NCBI RefSeq assembly: GCF_000236705.1
Contig: NC_016599.1
Coordinates: forward strand, 3,936,058-4,000,057
Direction of reading: 5' to 3'
Length of the DNA stretch: 64,000 nucleotides
Origin: Owenweeksia hongkongensis DSM 17368
Lineage (GTDB): Bacteria; Bacteroidota; Bacteroidia; Flavobacteriales; Schleiferiaceae
Shown: positions 43,218 through 53,124 of the stretch, one piece after another
How the letters are laid out: the number at the start of each line of letters is the position of its first letter
Position numbering within the stretch: position 1 is the stretch's first letter
The notes under the pieces: generated by a model
Told to the model about the DNA's origin: nothing
What the model saw: only the letters and a program-made list of their open reading frames with translations
Databases searched by the model: none
Program-made: the position numbers and the translations under genes

Positions 43218-44524
43218 TGAGCGAGGAAAAAATCTGTATTTTTTGGTTTAGAAGAGATCTGCGGTTAAATGATAACGCAGGTCTTTATCGCGCTTTGACC
43301 TCGGGGTTAAAAGTACTTCCTGTTTTTATTTTTGATACCGATATTCTCGATGAATTAGACGACAAGAAAGATGCCCGTGTACATTTTATATGGCAAGAGG
43401 TAAAGTCTATCAAAAAGACGCTAGAAGAAAAACATGGTACATCATTACTGGTAAAACACGGTTCCCCACTAAAAATTTTCAAGGATCTGGTTTCGGAGTT
43501 CCCGGTAGCGGAAGTATTTACCAACAGAGATTATGAACCTTCTGCCAAAGAAAGGGATAAAGCAGTTTATGAGTTTCTTAAGTCTAAGGATATTGTTTTC
43601 AAGGGTTTTAAGGATCAGGTGATTTTTGATAAGTCGGAAGTGATGAAAGAGGATGGAACGCCTTACGAGGTGTTTACACCATACATGAAAAAGTATAAAT
43701 CACAGCTAAAGCCTTTTTACTTAAAATCTTATCCGGTAAAAAAATACATTTCAAACTTTTATAAATGCGAGCCTTTTGACAATATTTCATTAAGTGATCT
43801 GAGTTTTGAGAAAAGTAATGTAGAATTTCCTGATAGGAACTTCGATAAAGAGACGATTCGTTCATATCACGAAAATCGAGATTTCCCGGCTAAAAAGGGA
43901 ACAACTAGACTTAGCCTGCATTTACGTTTCGGTACTATTTCTATTAGAAAACTTGCTCGCTTAGCGCGGAAGGAGAATGATAAATTTTTTAATGAGCTCA
44001 TTTGGCGAGATTTTTATCAGATGATATTGTATCATTTCCCCAAGTCGGTAAACGAGGCTTTTAAGAAAAAGTATGATGCCATAAAATGGGAGAATAACGA
44101 AGAGCATTTTAAGAAATGGTGTGAAGGGAAAACAGGTTACCCATTGGTAGATGCGGGTATGCGGGAGCTAAATGAAACTGATTTTATGCATAATCGTGTG
44201 AGAATGGTAGTCGCTAGTTTCTTAACCAAACATTTGCTTATAGACTGGCGCTGGGGAGAGGCTTATTTTGCAGTCAAGCTTTTAGATTATGATCAGGCTT
44301 CAAATATTGGCGGATGGCAGTGGGCGGCTGGCTGTGGAGTAGATGCGGCACCATATTTTAGAGTGTTCAATCCTGAGCTGCAGCTCAAAAAGTTTGATCC
44401 TGAAAATGAATATGTAAAAAAATGGGTGCCCGAATGGAGCACCCCTGAATATCCTGAACCTATTGTAGAGCATAAATTTGCTCGAGAGCGAGCATTATCT
44501 CGCTACAAGGAAGCTTTGTCCTAG
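43217..44524 (+). CDS. phrB: deoxyribodipyrimidine photolyase / cryptochrome
   Basis: 435 residues. N-terminal antenna-type alpha/beta domain (FWFRRDLRLNDN at 9-20) and C-terminal FAD domain with HLRFGTIS, WRDFYQMILYHFP, VDAGMRELNETDFMHNRVRM and GGWQWAAGCGVDAAPYFRVFNP. All the FAD and CPD-site blocks are present, as in class I CPD photolyases. A sensory cryptochrome role cannot be excluded from sequence alone. Its stop shares CTAG with that of manC on the opposite strand. Confidence 0.88.
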   Translation: MSEEKICIFWFRRDLRLNDNAGLYRALTSGLKVLPVFIFDTDILDELDDKKDARVHFIWQEVKSIKKTLEEKHGTSLLVKHGSPLKIFKDLVSEFPVAEVFTNRDYEPSAKERDKAVYEFLKSKDIVFKGFKDQVIFDKSEVMKEDGTPYEVFTPYMKKYKSQLKPFYLKSYPVKKYISNFYKCEPFDNISLSDLSFEKSNVEFPDRNFDKETIRSYHENRDFPAKKGTTRLSLHLRFGTISIRKLARLARKENDKFFNELIWRDFYQMILYHFPKSVNEAFKKKYDAIKWENNEEHFKKWCEGKTGYPLVDAGMRELNETDFMHNRVRMVVASFLTKHLLIDWRWGEAYFAVKLLDYDQASNIGGWQWAAGCGVDAAPYFRVFNPELQLKKFDPENEYVKKWVPEWSTPEYPEPIVEHKFARERALSRYKEALS

Positions 44525-45606
44525 GTTATTTTGTCACCAAACTTTAGCTTTAGGTCGCTCACAAAAGTTTTAATGTGCTGCTCTTGATCAAGTTTACAAA
44601 TCAATAAAGCATCTTCGTTGTCCACAACTACATATCCTTCAAGACCTTGTACTACGGCTACTTTATTTTTAGGCACACGTATTAAAGTATTTTTTGTTTC
44701 ATAAGTAACAATTCGATTTCCTATTTGAGCATTTTGATTTTCGTCAAGAGAGGCATGCTCATGCAAGCTACCCCAAGTTCCTAAATCGCTCCATCCAAAA
44801 TCTGAAGGAACCACATAAACATGATGTGATTTTTCCATGAGCCCGTAGTCAATAGATTCATTTTCACAGGCTGGATAAATTTCTTCAATAAATGCTTCTT
44901 CTTCACCAGTGCCAAATTTGCTGAGTCCTGCCTCAAAAGCTGAGTATAAATCTGGGAGACTCTGGCTCAATTCATCCATATAAGTATTGATGGACCAAAT
45001 AAAAATTCCGCTATTCCATAAAAATTCACCACTCTCCAAAAATTGTTGAGCCATGGCGACATCAGGCTTTTCTGTAAAAGTTTTGACGCGTTTCACCTCG
45101 CTTTTAGGATCTTCATCAAGATCTACAAATTGAATGTATCCATATCCAGTGTCAGGCCTGTGAGGCTTTATTCCTAAAGTGAAAAGCTGCTTAGTGTCTT
45201 CAGCTTGATTGCAAGCCAAAGTTGCAATTCTGGTGAATTCATCTTCATTGCTAATGAGGTGATCAGAAGGTGCCACCAACATTGTAGCTGTTGGATCCTC
45301 AGATTTTATACGATATGCAGCGTAAGTAATGCAAGGTGCTGTGTTTCTGCGAGCAGGCTCCAAAATAATGTTGGCTACCGGTATTTCTGGAAGCTGTTCC
45401 ATTACCAAATCTTTGTAACTTTTATGCGTTACCACCAATATTTTGTCAGGGTCGGAAAGCTTACGTAACCTGCGATATGTCTGCTGAATGAGTGTTTCGC
45501 CAGTACCCAGAATATCGTGAAATTGCTTCGGGAGTTTTGAGGTGCTTACCGGCCAGAATCTACTTCCTATACCACCGGCCATAATCACACTATATATATT
45601 TTGCAT
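44521..45606 (-). CDS. manC: mannose-1-phosphate guanylyltransferase
   Basis: 361 residues. Makes GDP-mannose from mannose-1-P and GTP. The nucleotidyl-binding loop is IMAGGIGSRFWPVSTSKLPKQF at the start, and the catalytic ILVAPSDHLI-type strand appears as MLVAPSDHLI. No fused isomerase domain is present, so length is normal for the single-function type. A promoter match is 18 bases upstream. GDP-mannose feeds surface glycans such as those of the two glycosyltransferases elsewhere in the window. Confidence 0.92.
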   Translation of the reverse strand: MQNIYSVIMAGGIGSRFWPVSTSKLPKQFHDILGTGETLIQQTYRRLRKLSDPDKILVVTHKSYKDLVMEQLPEIPVANIILEPARRNTAPCITYAAYRIKSEDPTATMLVAPSDHLISNEDEFTRIATLACNQAEDTKQLFTLGIKPHRPDTGYGYIQFVDLDEDPKSEVKRVKTFTEKPDVAMAQQFLESGEFLWNSGIFIWSINTYMDELSQSLPDLYSAFEAGLSKFGTGEEEAFIEEIYPACENESIDYGLMEKSHHVYVVPSDFGWSDLGTWGSLHEHASLDENQNAQIGNRIVTYETKNTLIRVPKNKVAVVQGLEGYVVVDNEDALLICKLDQEQHIKTFVSDLKLKFGDKIT

Positions 45607-45623
45607 CGTTCAGTATTGAGCGC

Positions 45624-45631
45624 CAAAAATA
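45624..45631 (-). promoter_or_regulatory. candidate promoter (-7 element) of manC
   Basis: Minus strand TATTTTTG, an exact TAnnTTTG match, ending 17 bases before the manC ATG at 45606. Confidence 0.45.
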
Positions 45632-45695
45632 ACAAAACGAGCATTTTAAAGGGGGTAAAATAGCGGCTTTATATTTTGTATTTTCGCGCTTTTTC

Positions 45696-45715
45696 TAAAT
45701 GGAAGCTTCCATTTA
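45696..45715. promoter_or_regulatory. 20-base perfect palindrome upstream of adk
   Basis: TAAATGGAAGC and its complement form a perfect 20-base palindrome (45696-45715) ending 21 bases before the adk start. No T run follows it on the plus strand, so it looks more like a protein-binding site than a terminator. The binding factor is unknown. Confidence 0.5.
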
Positions 45716-45736
45716 TAATGTCAAAATTCAATTAGC

Positions 45737-46309
45737 ATGTTAAATATTGTTCTCTTTGGCCCTCCCGGAGCAGGGAAAGGCACGCAGTCTCAACATATCG
45801 TAGAAAAATTTCAACTCATCCACCTATCCACAGGTGATCTTCTACGTTCTGAAATAGCGGCAGGTACGCCTTTAGGTCAGGAAGCAAAACTGCTTATGGA
45901 CGATGGTAAATTGGTGCCGGATGAAGTAGTTATCGGTATGATTGATAATAAACTGAAGGCGAATGAAGATGCCAAGGGTTTTATTTTTGATGGATTTCCA
46001 CGTACTACTGAGCAAGCCAAAGCACTGGATGATCTGTTGAAGAGCAATGACGATAGTATTTCTGGAATGATTGCTCTGGAAGTTCCTGATGAAGAATTGA
46101 TTTCCCGCCTTTTAGAAAGAGGGAAAGATAGCGGTCGTGCTGATGATCAGAATGAAGAGGTGATTAAGAATCGCCTGAAAGTATATAATGACCAAACCGC
46201 TGTACTTAAAGACTACTACAGCAAGCAAGGTAAGTTTCAAGAGATAAACGGCTTGGGTACTATCGAGGAAGTGTTTGGTAGAATAGAAAATGCTATAGAA
46301 AAAGCCTAA
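45737..46309 (+). CDS. adk: adenylate kinase
   Basis: 190 residues, the short form without a long LID insert, common in Bacteroidota. P-loop [10 protein letters not shown] at 7-16, HLSTGDLLR (AMP site), [14 protein letters not shown], and [13 protein letters not shown]. Its stop overlaps the obg start (TAATG), so adk, obg, pap2 and crcB form a coupled chain. Confidence 0.95.
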   Translation: MLNIVLFGPPGAGKGTQSQHIVEKFQLIHLSTGDLLRSEIAAGTPLGQEAKLLMDDGKLVPDEVVIGMIDNKLKANEDAKGFIFDGFPRTTEQAKALDDLLKSNDDSISGMIALEVPDEELISRLLERGKDSGRADDQNEEVIKNRLKVYNDQTAVLKDYYSKQGKFQEINGLGTIEEVFGRIENAIEKA

Positions 46310-47313
46310 TGGCCGGAAACTTTGTTGATTACGTAAAAATTTACTGCAAATCTGGTAGAGGAGGAGCGGGTTCATCTCACCTTCATAGAGATAGGCTTAC
46401 CGCCAAAGGTGGCCCTGATGGAGGAGATGGAGGTCGTGGAGGTCATGTGATACTTCGCGGTAATGACCAGTTTTGGACATTGCTTCACCTCAAGTTTAGA
46501 AAACACATTAAAGCTGAAGCTGGAGCTAATGGTTCTAGTGGTGAGCGAAGTGGCCGAGAAGGTGCAAACGAAATAATAGATGTGCCCTTGGGTACTGTTG
46601 CCCGCGATGGTGAAACGGGAGAAATACTTTTTGAAATCACCGAAAATGGTGAGGAGAAAATTCTGGTGAAAGGTGGTCGTGGAGGTTTAGGAAACGTACA
46701 CTTCAAGTCTTCTACCTTTCAAACACCCCGCTTTGCTCAGCCTGGTGAAGTTTCTACAGAAATGTGGTGCGTGCTGGAGCTTAAGGTATTGGCTGATGTT
46801 GGTTTAGTAGGATTTCCAAATGCTGGAAAGTCAACTTTACTATCGTCAGTTTCTGCGGCAAAACCTGAGATTGCAGATTATCCCTTTACTACGCTTACGC
46901 CTAATTTAGGAATCGTTTCCTACAGAGGATTTCGCAGTTTTGTAATGGCGGATATTCCTGGGATTATTGAGGGAGCAAGTGAAGGTAAAGGTTTGGGACA
47001 CCGCTTCCTAAGGCATATTGAGCGTAACTCTATCTTGCTTTTTATGGTTCCGGCCGATGCAGATGATATCGCTGGGCAGTACCAAATTTTGGTAAACGAG
47101 CTTGAAAAATATAATCCAGAGCTTTTGGATAAAGAGCGATTGTTGGCTATTTCAAAGGCGGATATGCTGGATGATGAGCTTCGTGAAGAAATGAGCACTT
47201 TATTGAAGGAAGAGCTCCCTGAAAACGTTAACTGGATGTTTATTTCATCAGTTTCACGCTTGGGGCTAGATCAACTTAAAGACAAAATTTGGAAATCGCT
47301 AAACGATGACTAA
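46309..47313 (+). CDS. obgE: Obg family GTPase
   Basis: 334 residues. Glycine-rich Obg fold in the first 158 residues ([25 protein letters not shown]), then the G domain: G1 [26 protein letters not shown], and SKADML. Acts in ribosome assembly and growth control. No C-terminal OCT domain, as usual in this phylum. Overlaps the phosphatase gene by 8 bases. Confidence 0.95.
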   Translation: MAGNFVDYVKIYCKSGRGGAGSSHLHRDRLTAKGGPDGGDGGRGGHVILRGNDQFWTLLHLKFRKHIKAEAGANGSSGERSGREGANEIIDVPLGTVARDGETGEILFEITENGEEKILVKGGRGGLGNVHFKSSTFQTPRFAQPGEVSTEMWCVLELKVLADVGLVGFPNAGKSTLLSSVSAAKPEIADYPFTTLTPNLGIVSYRGFRSFVMADIPGIIEGASEGKGLGHRFLRHIERNSILLFMVPADADDIAGQYQILVNELEKYNPELLDKERLLAISKADMLDDELREEMSTLLKEELPENVNWMFISSVSRLGLDQLKDKIWKSLNDD

Positions 47314-47866
47314 ACTCATCCGATGGGATAGTGAATTGCTTTTGTACTTTAATAATATGGGTACAGAGTTTTGGGATCCTTTTTGGCTGACTGTTTCAGG
47401 TGTTGCCATTTGGATTCCTCTTTATGCCTTACTGGTATTTTTTATTGTAAAAAAGCTAAAGGGCAAGCACATGTGGTTTGCTTTATTAGCAGTCGCTCTT
47501 AATGTAGTTTTTACCGATCAGGGTAGTGTTCAGCTGTTCAAAGAGCAGTTTTTGCGCTTGCGCCCTTGCCATGCAGAGAACCTTGCTGAGCAAATTCGGT
47601 TGGTAAAAGGAAGTTGTGGAGGTAAGTATAGTTTCATCTCATCTCATGCTTCCAATACTTTTGGCTTAGCGGTTTTGGTGGGGCTTCTCCTTAAACCTCA
47701 TTTTAAATATTTGATAGGTATACTGTTAATTTGGGCAGCTTTGGTGAGTTATAGCAGGGTATATCTTGGAGTACATTACCCAGGCGATATTTTGGGTGGA
47801 GCTATCTTTGGAAGTCTTATTGGTTTTTTGATGTTCAAACTATATCAGCGAATTTTACGACCATGA
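47306..47866 (+). CDS. PAP2 family phosphatase
   Basis: 186 residues, about five membrane segments. The phosphatase motifs appear in order: [20 protein letters not shown] and [16 protein letters not shown], with catalytic His in the last two. Members dephosphorylate undecaprenyl diphosphate or phosphatidic acid at the membrane; the substrate here is not determinable. Overlaps obgE by 8 bases and crcB by 4. Confidence 0.9.
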   Translation: MTKLIRWDSELLLYFNNMGTEFWDPFWLTVSGVAIWIPLYALLVFFIVKKLKGKHMWFALLAVALNVVFTDQGSVQLFKEQFLRLRPCHAENLAEQIRLVKGSCGGKYSFISSHASNTFGLAVLVGLLLKPHFKYLIGILLIWAALVSYSRVYLGVHYPGDILGGAIFGSLIGFLMFKLYQRILRP

Positions 47867-48249
47867 AATTAGCAAGCCTTCTGGCAATATTTATTGGCGG
47901 TGGATTGGGTAGCGTAAGTCGTTATCTGGTTTCACGATTAGTAGTATTCATGGGCTACGGAGCAAAATTTCCGCTGGCCACGCTTGTCGCTAATGTATGT
48001 GCTTGCGTAGTGATGGCTGCGGTGCTTTCATTTTCTTTAAGAGATAAAGAAATTAGCGAAGGCTGGAGCTTGTTTTGGTTAGTTGGGTTTTGTGGTGGGT
48101 TTAGCACCTTTTCTACTTTTAGCTATGAAAATTGGCTGCTGATGCGTGATGGCTGGTATTCGATGCTTGCTCTAAATATTCTTTTGAGTGTAGTTATGTG
48201 TATGGCAGTTTTCTATTTTGCCAACAGGCTATTTATCGCACCAAATTAA
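47863..48249 (+). CDS. crcB: fluoride channel/exporter CrcB
   Basis: 128 residues, four membrane segments. Seen are the starting GGGLGSVSRYLVSR and the signature GFCGGFSTFSTFSYE, which hold the fluoride pathway residues. Dimeric channel that lets fluoride leave the cell. No fluoride riboswitch is visible, consistent with its place inside a translationally coupled operon. Its 3' end overlaps the opposite PKD gene by 17 bases. Confidence 0.92.
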   Translation: MKLASLLAIFIGGGLGSVSRYLVSRLVVFMGYGAKFPLATLVANVCACVVMAAVLSFSLRDKEISEGWSLFWLVGFCGGFSTFSTFSYENWLLMRDGWYSMLALNILLSVVMCMAVFYFANRLFIAPN

Positions 48250-50455
48250 TTGCCCCCATTTTAGTGAATTTGTAGGCTCCTTTTTTTACAATAACATTTA
48301 TTACATAAGAATATATACCAGGGGTTAGCATGGGGCCTTCATTGTGCAGTCGTCCATTCCATTTCCGGTAAGGGTCTTCACTTTCAAAAACTATTTCGCC
48401 CCAGCGGTTATATATTTCTATTCTGCTTTTGGTAACTCCCGTTACTGTATAGGAAAACCAATCATTAATTCCATCACCATCGGGTGTAAATGCATTGGGC
48501 ATAAAAAGATTGAATGGACTGTTGACAATAAATGAGTCAATGATGGTATCTGTACACCCAAATTGATTGAAGCTCACGTGTATTATGGGGAATGTACCTG
48601 TATCGGTTGCTATGTAACTCATCTCTGTAAGATTTTCAACTACGGCATCATTAGGTAAAAAAGTCAAGGTTTTATTGTGGTCGGTAGATAAACCGGTAAT
48701 TTTAAAAACGGGGTTATAAATACTTTGCTCACGTGGAGTTATTTCAATGTTAGACTTAGGAACGGGTAAAACGGTGACGTAATCTTTTCGGATAGACCAT
48801 GAAGTATCCATGCATCCCACCACAGAGCGAATGGAGTGGGTAACAGTGTATACTCCGGGAGTCGTATAAGTATGGGTAGGATTTAAGTCATTTGACAAAT
48901 AGCCATCACCAAAATCCCAAAAGTGCTGAGCATGACCATAGACATAGCTACTATCAAAAAGCTGCACGGTATAAGGAACACAGGCCTCCACTTTGTCTAT
49001 TATTTCGTTAGCAATAGGATTGGGATATACGTATAAGGTATCACCATAAGTGCCTGAGCAACCAAAATCATCAACTGTAAGTTGTACATAATAAGCACCT
49101 ATTTGATCCCAGACGACATTTGAAGGGTGTTCTGTAGTGTCGGTGAATCCTAGATTGGTGTTGCCACCAAAATCCCATAAAAACTTAGCATTTGGTGAGT
49201 AATTACTATTATTAATAAAATCGATGGAATGCTGTGCAAAACAGAGTTCACCGGAGTACGTGAAGTGGGTCTGCACTAAATCATAGATGGCAACTTTGGC
49301 ATAAGCCGTATCAGCGCAGGCAGTGTGTGGTTCTACTACAAGCATTACCACATAAGTGCCAGTGTCGGGGTAAGTGTAAGTTGGTGTTCCCATTCTGCTT
49401 GTATCAGTTTGAGAAGTAGGGTCTCCAAAGTCCCAAAAAAATGAAGTGGCATTTGTGCTTGCGTTTCCGATACTCATGGTTCCACCGCTACAAATTGTTA
49501 CGGCTGAACTATTAGAAATTTGAGGGGAGGGATTAGCTACAATTGTTCCATTAGAATGTCTGATTCTACTAGTGTTTGTTTGACAGTCCGGTGATACATT
49601 AAATTGAAAATCTCGGCTATTCGTACTTATTAAAACTCCATTTCTAAACTCACGTGCGCATATCGCAAAAACATATTGCCCCACTTGTGTGGGCGCTCCT
49701 GTAAGTAACCCTGTTTGATGATCGATGCTAAAAGCGGGGTTGCCGGGAATAGGATTGTTGCTTGTAAAACCACCAATAAAAGCTACAGGAGTATAGGGTG
49801 GTGGGGCAGCAGGGTTTGGAGCTACGTTTCCGTTGGCATTTGAACCACCATTGTAAACATTACATAGTTCGTAGTAAATACTGTCTCCGTCCGGCTCTGT
49901 GGCACTTAAGTCTAAACGTACATCTACATTCAAGCAAAGAACAACCGGGGGGTCGCTCACAAACTTTGGGTTGGTGTTGCAGCTCGTGTCCATAGATGGA
50001 ATACTGGTGGTAAAGGTGGACCCCCACTGAGATGCTGTGTTGTTTATATTGGTGATTGAATTATTTCGGCAGCAGCGCTGATGTGAAATAATATACCCCC
50101 CAGGAGTAGGAGGTAGGTAAAGGGTATCCTTATAAGAGCCTTTTTCCGTGCATACGGTTTGTGGTAATGTAGTACAGTTGTTAGGAGCAACATTGGGGAG
50201 TTGCTGAATATTGTTCATAAACGGCACACTGTTGTTTGCATATAAAACACCGTTCTGTTTATACACGCTTATGGCGGCATTTGGATCAAATGGGGCGCCA
50301 GATGAAAAGCAATCACGATAAATAATAAGTGTGATTTCATAGTAGTTGTTTCCCAAACATTTGTAGCTCATTTCGCCACCCACCAAGTGCGCTGCCCGTG
50401 TGGAGGCGCAAAGGCTAAAAATTAAAAGAAGAAAGATGGGTAATCTTTGTTTCAT
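48233..50455 (-). CDS. secreted PKD-repeat protein with T9SS type B C-terminal domain
   Basis: 740 residues. Signal peptide 1-21 (ending TRAA), a cysteine-containing N-terminal part, then PKD-type Ig repeats marked by WDFGDPTSQTD, WDFGG and HFWDFGDG. The final 85 residues (MPNAFTPDGDGINDWF to the end, with YNRWGEIVFES and WNG) are the gliding-motility-associated C-terminal domain, a type B T9SS sorting signal. Likely a large cell-surface adhesin or matrix protein. Independent transcription unit. Confidence 0.9.
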   Translation of the reverse strand: MKQRLPIFLLLIFSLCASTRAAHLVGGEMSYKCLGNNYYEITLIIYRDCFSSGAPFDPNAAISVYKQNGVLYANNSVPFMNNIQQLPNVAPNNCTTLPQTVCTEKGSYKDTLYLPPTPGGYIISHQRCCRNNSITNINNTASQWGSTFTTSIPSMDTSCNTNPKFVSDPPVVLCLNVDVRLDLSATEPDGDSIYYELCNVYNGGSNANGNVAPNPAAPPPYTPVAFIGGFTSNNPIPGNPAFSIDHQTGLLTGAPTQVGQYVFAICAREFRNGVLISTNSRDFQFNVSPDCQTNTSRIRHSNGTIVANPSPQISNSSAVTICSGGTMSIGNASTNATSFFWDFGDPTSQTDTSRMGTPTYTYPDTGTYVVMLVVEPHTACADTAYAKVAIYDLVQTHFTYSGELCFAQHSIDFINNSNYSPNAKFLWDFGGNTNLGFTDTTEHPSNVVWDQIGAYYVQLTVDDFGCSGTYGDTLYVYPNPIANEIIDKVEACVPYTVQLFDSSYVYGHAQHFWDFGDGYLSNDLNPTHTYTTPGVYTVTHSIRSVVGCMDTSWSIRKDYVTVLPVPKSNIEITPREQSIYNPVFKITGLSTDHNKTLTFLPNDAVVENLTEMSYIATDTGTFPIIHVSFNQFGCTDTIIDSFIVNSPFNLFMPNAFTPDGDGINDWFSYTVTGVTKSRIEIYNRWGEIVFESEDPYRKWNGRLHNEGPMLTPGIYSYVINVIVKKGAYKFTKMGAINLVR

Positions 50456-50528
50456 TTTCCGGGTTTAGGTACTGACTCTTAAATTTATTAAAAATCAATC
50501 GTTTACCGGAACAGAATTAGCAAAATGC

Positions 50529-51410
50529 TTATTTCAGTATCATTTTACCACAAGGAATAATGGTTTCGAAGCCTTTAGCTTTAAAATATTCGGGAGCATT
50601 TTCTCCAATGGCCATAACAAAATCACCACCCCAGGCACCAAGAGATTTAATACTTCCATTAAAATCCTTGAACAAAGTTTCTTTGATAGTGGGAGTTTGA
50701 AGAATATTACTCATAATTTCTTCATGATGATCCATTAGTTGCTTCAGGCTTTCTTCAAGTTGCACTGAAATCATTTTATAAGTAATATCTGAAATGCTTG
50801 AAATCAAATTATCAGTAATATCCTTTTTTAGAAAATTAGTTACCGCAGGTCTGCTGTTTTGCTTTTTGTTCAGATGGATGAAAAAAGCTCGTTCAAATGC
50901 AGGTGATAAATCAACCGTTTTGGTCTGAGGTACTCCATCATTCAAAGTATAAACCAGTGGAGTTGTAGAAGTGGCACAAGCTATGTCATACCCGCTACCG
51001 TTTTGGGTAGAAAAGAAAAGTTTATAAGGGTCAATTTCAATCCATTGAGCAATAAGGTGGGTAAGTGTGCTGCTACTACCCAGCCCCCAATTTCTTGGGA
51101 ACTCCAGGTGCATTTCTACTTTTCCGCATGGTAGGCTTTGCTTTTTTAGCTCTACAGCTTTCAAAAGAATGCCTTGCAAAAACTGGGCACTCTCTGTATC
51201 GTTTGTGCTTATTATATCCAGGTTTTTACCAAAAATAGCTTCAAACCAAAGTTTGTTTTCACAATCAAAACTCTGCCAACGAATATTTTCGCTTCCAGAT
51301 GAAAAAGACAAGCTTTGGCCATAGCGTGTTGGAATGGCCAAAGCCCGCGCTCCTTTTAGTACAAGATATTCTCCGCTAAGGAGTAACTTGCCATGAGCAT
51401 AGTATTTCAT
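50529..51410 (-). CDS. GYDIA-type GHMP kinase (mevalonate pathway)
   Basis: 293 residues. GHMP fold: SGEYLVLKGARALAIPT at 12-28 and the phosphate loop NWGLGSSSTLTH in the middle, with NGSGYDIACATS following, the sequence that gives the GYDIA type its name. By context a mevalonate or phosphomevalonate kinase: it sits 1 base downstream of the HMG-CoA reductase gene. Kinase specificity is inference. Confidence 0.8.
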   Translation of the reverse strand: MKYYAHGKLLLSGEYLVLKGARALAIPTRYGQSLSFSSGSENIRWQSFDCENKLWFEAIFGKNLDIISTNDTESAQFLQGILLKAVELKKQSLPCGKVEMHLEFPRNWGLGSSSTLTHLIAQWIEIDPYKLFFSTQNGSGYDIACATSTTPLVYTLNDGVPQTKTVDLSPAFERAFFIHLNKKQNSRPAVTNFLKKDITDNLISSISDITYKMISVQLEESLKQLMDHHEEIMSNILQTPTIKETLFKDFNGSIKSLGAWGGDFVMAIGENAPEYFKAKGFETIIPCGKMILK

Positions 51411-51411
51411 A

Positions 51412-52758
51412 CTAGGCTTTCTTTATCTCTTCAGGACTTTTGATGCCGCGTACTTCACAGAATTTTTTTACTGCCGCACTGTGCGAAACCGTATTGTGCT
51501 TAAAATGATCTACAATGATTTCCTTTTCTTCATTGGTCGCTTCCAATTGGTTTAGAATATTCAAAAGGTGCATTTTCATGTGTCCTTTTTGAATTCCGGT
51601 AGTTGTCAATGCGCGAAGTGCGGCAAAGTTTTGCGCCAAGCCAGAACTAGCAATAATTGACATCAATTCGTAAGCTGAAGGTTTTCCTAATAGTTCAAGT
51701 GAAAACTTAACCATGGGATGAAGAGTGGTAAGCCCACCAACGGTGCCGAGGGCCATGGGCGCATCAATCCAAAAGCGGAAAATTCCATCTTTTACCTCAC
51801 AGTGGGTAAGGCTGCTGTATTGTCCATTGCGTGAAGCATAGGTGTGACAAGCTGCTTCGATTGCTCTAAAGTCATTTCCTGTGGCAATTACTACGGCATC
51901 AATTCCGTTCATGATTCCCTTGTTGTGGGTGGTGGCACGGTAGGGTTCTATCTCAGCAATCTTTACGGCACGACTAAACTTTTGAGCAAACTCTTCAGGG
52001 CTAATTCCCGAGCCATCGGTAAGTTGCTCGATAGGGCATGAAACCTCTGAACGAACCACACATTCAGGAGTGTAGTTGGAAAGTATACACATTACTATCT
52101 GCACGGCTTTTTCGCTTTCGCTAAAACGTGAATCATCAGCAATAGCTGCGGTAAAGGTTTGTGCAAACTGCTCCAGACAAGAGTTTATAAAATTCGCCCC
52201 CATCGAGTCACAGGTTTCAAATCGTGCTTCAAGCTGAAAGTAATTTTCCAGTTGGTCACTTTTGTCTACCAATTTTATATCTAAAATACCACCACCACGG
52301 GCTTGCATATTAGCAGTGATGCTAGCGGTGTCTGTATAAAAGCGGTCTTTTATTTCTTCAATAAAGGTTCTCAGTTTTTCCACATCATCATCATACATAA
52401 AATGTACATGGCCAATTTTGGTAGTAGAAATAATGGTGGTTTTAAACCCTCCACGCTCTAGCCAAAAACTAGCACTTTTGGCGGCAGCCGCTACTACTGA
52501 GCTTTCTTCAATGGCAAAAGGAATAGCATACAATTTGCCATCAATCAAAAAGTTAGGAGCTACACCATAAGGAGTATAAAAGTTTGAAACAGTGTTTTCA
52601 ATAAACTCATCGTGAAGCTTTTGAACCTTTTGGTCATCATGCCAATAGCTTTGCAAAAGTTCTACTGCGCCTTCTTTATCTTGAAAGTATTGATCTACAA
52701 TCCATTCAATTTTACCTTGCTTAGAAAGTTTCGAAAAGCCTTTTATGGGATTTGTCAT
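51412..52758 (-). CDS. mvaA: hydroxymethylglutaryl-CoA reductase (class II)
   Basis: 448 residues. Reduces HMG-CoA to mevalonate (or the reverse). Family blocks visible: AIPFAIEESSVVAAAAKSA near the start, HNKGIMNGIDAVVIATGND in the centre with catalytic Lys region, and APMALGTVGGLTTLHP toward the C-terminus. Class II is soluble, which fits the absence of membrane segments. Together with the GHMP kinase and the idi gene it indicates a mevalonate route to isoprenoids. Confidence 0.92.
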   Translation of the reverse strand: MTNPIKGFSKLSKQGKIEWIVDQYFQDKEGAVELLQSYWHDDQKVQKLHDEFIENTVSNFYTPYGVAPNFLIDGKLYAIPFAIEESSVVAAAAKSASFWLERGGFKTTIISTTKIGHVHFMYDDDVEKLRTFIEEIKDRFYTDTASITANMQARGGGILDIKLVDKSDQLENYFQLEARFETCDSMGANFINSCLEQFAQTFTAAIADDSRFSESEKAVQIVMCILSNYTPECVVRSEVSCPIEQLTDGSGISPEEFAQKFSRAVKIAEIEPYRATTHNKGIMNGIDAVVIATGNDFRAIEAACHTYASRNGQYSSLTHCEVKDGIFRFWIDAPMALGTVGGLTTLHPMVKFSLELLGKPSAYELMSIIASSGLAQNFAALRALTTTGIQKGHMKMHLLNILNQLEATNEEKEIIVDHFKHNTVSHSAAVKKFCEVRGIKSPEEIKKA

Positions 52759-52851
52759 GCGTAAAAAATTAAAGTGCGAATATACAAAGGCTTTAGCGGA
52801 GGTTTATTTTATTTTGTACTCCTAAATTTTGTTAAAGTAATTTTCACCAAG

Positions 52852-53124
52852 ATGAAAGAGGTAAAGTGTGAGCATTGTAAAGAATGGACCGATGGCAATC
52901 TAAAGATATGTCAGCATTGCGGTGGTATTCTCAATGAAAAATACCTAGTTGAAAAAGAGGAGCAGGAGAAGGTAGAAACGGGTATGAAGTTCCCGTTGAT
53001 AGAAATTGATGAAAATGACCCTATTTTGCTAAAAATGGGAAAGTATGTAGTGCGAGCCGGACAGGTGGTGTTTTTTGCTATTGTAACAGCAGTGGCTTAT
53101 TTGGCTGCAGGAACTGTAGGCTAA
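52852..53124 (+). CDS. zinc-ribbon membrane protein
   Basis: About 90 residues. Two CxxC pairs (CEHC...CQHC) at residues 5-8 and 17-20 form a zinc ribbon, then an acidic linker and one membrane segment at the C-terminal end. I start at the ATG at 52852, where the ribbon begins; an upstream ATG (52774) would add a hydrophobic stretch with no family support. Function unknown. Its stop shares TAATG with the next gene. Confidence 0.65.
   Translation: MKEVKCEHCKEWTDGNLKICQHCGGILNEKYLVEKEEQEKVETGMKFPLIEIDENDPILLKMGKYVVRAGQVVFFAIVTAVAYLAAGTVG

Noticed and set aside
47840..47862. Fluoride riboswitch ahead of crcB
   Set aside because: crcB overlaps the preceding gene, and no leader exists to hold one.
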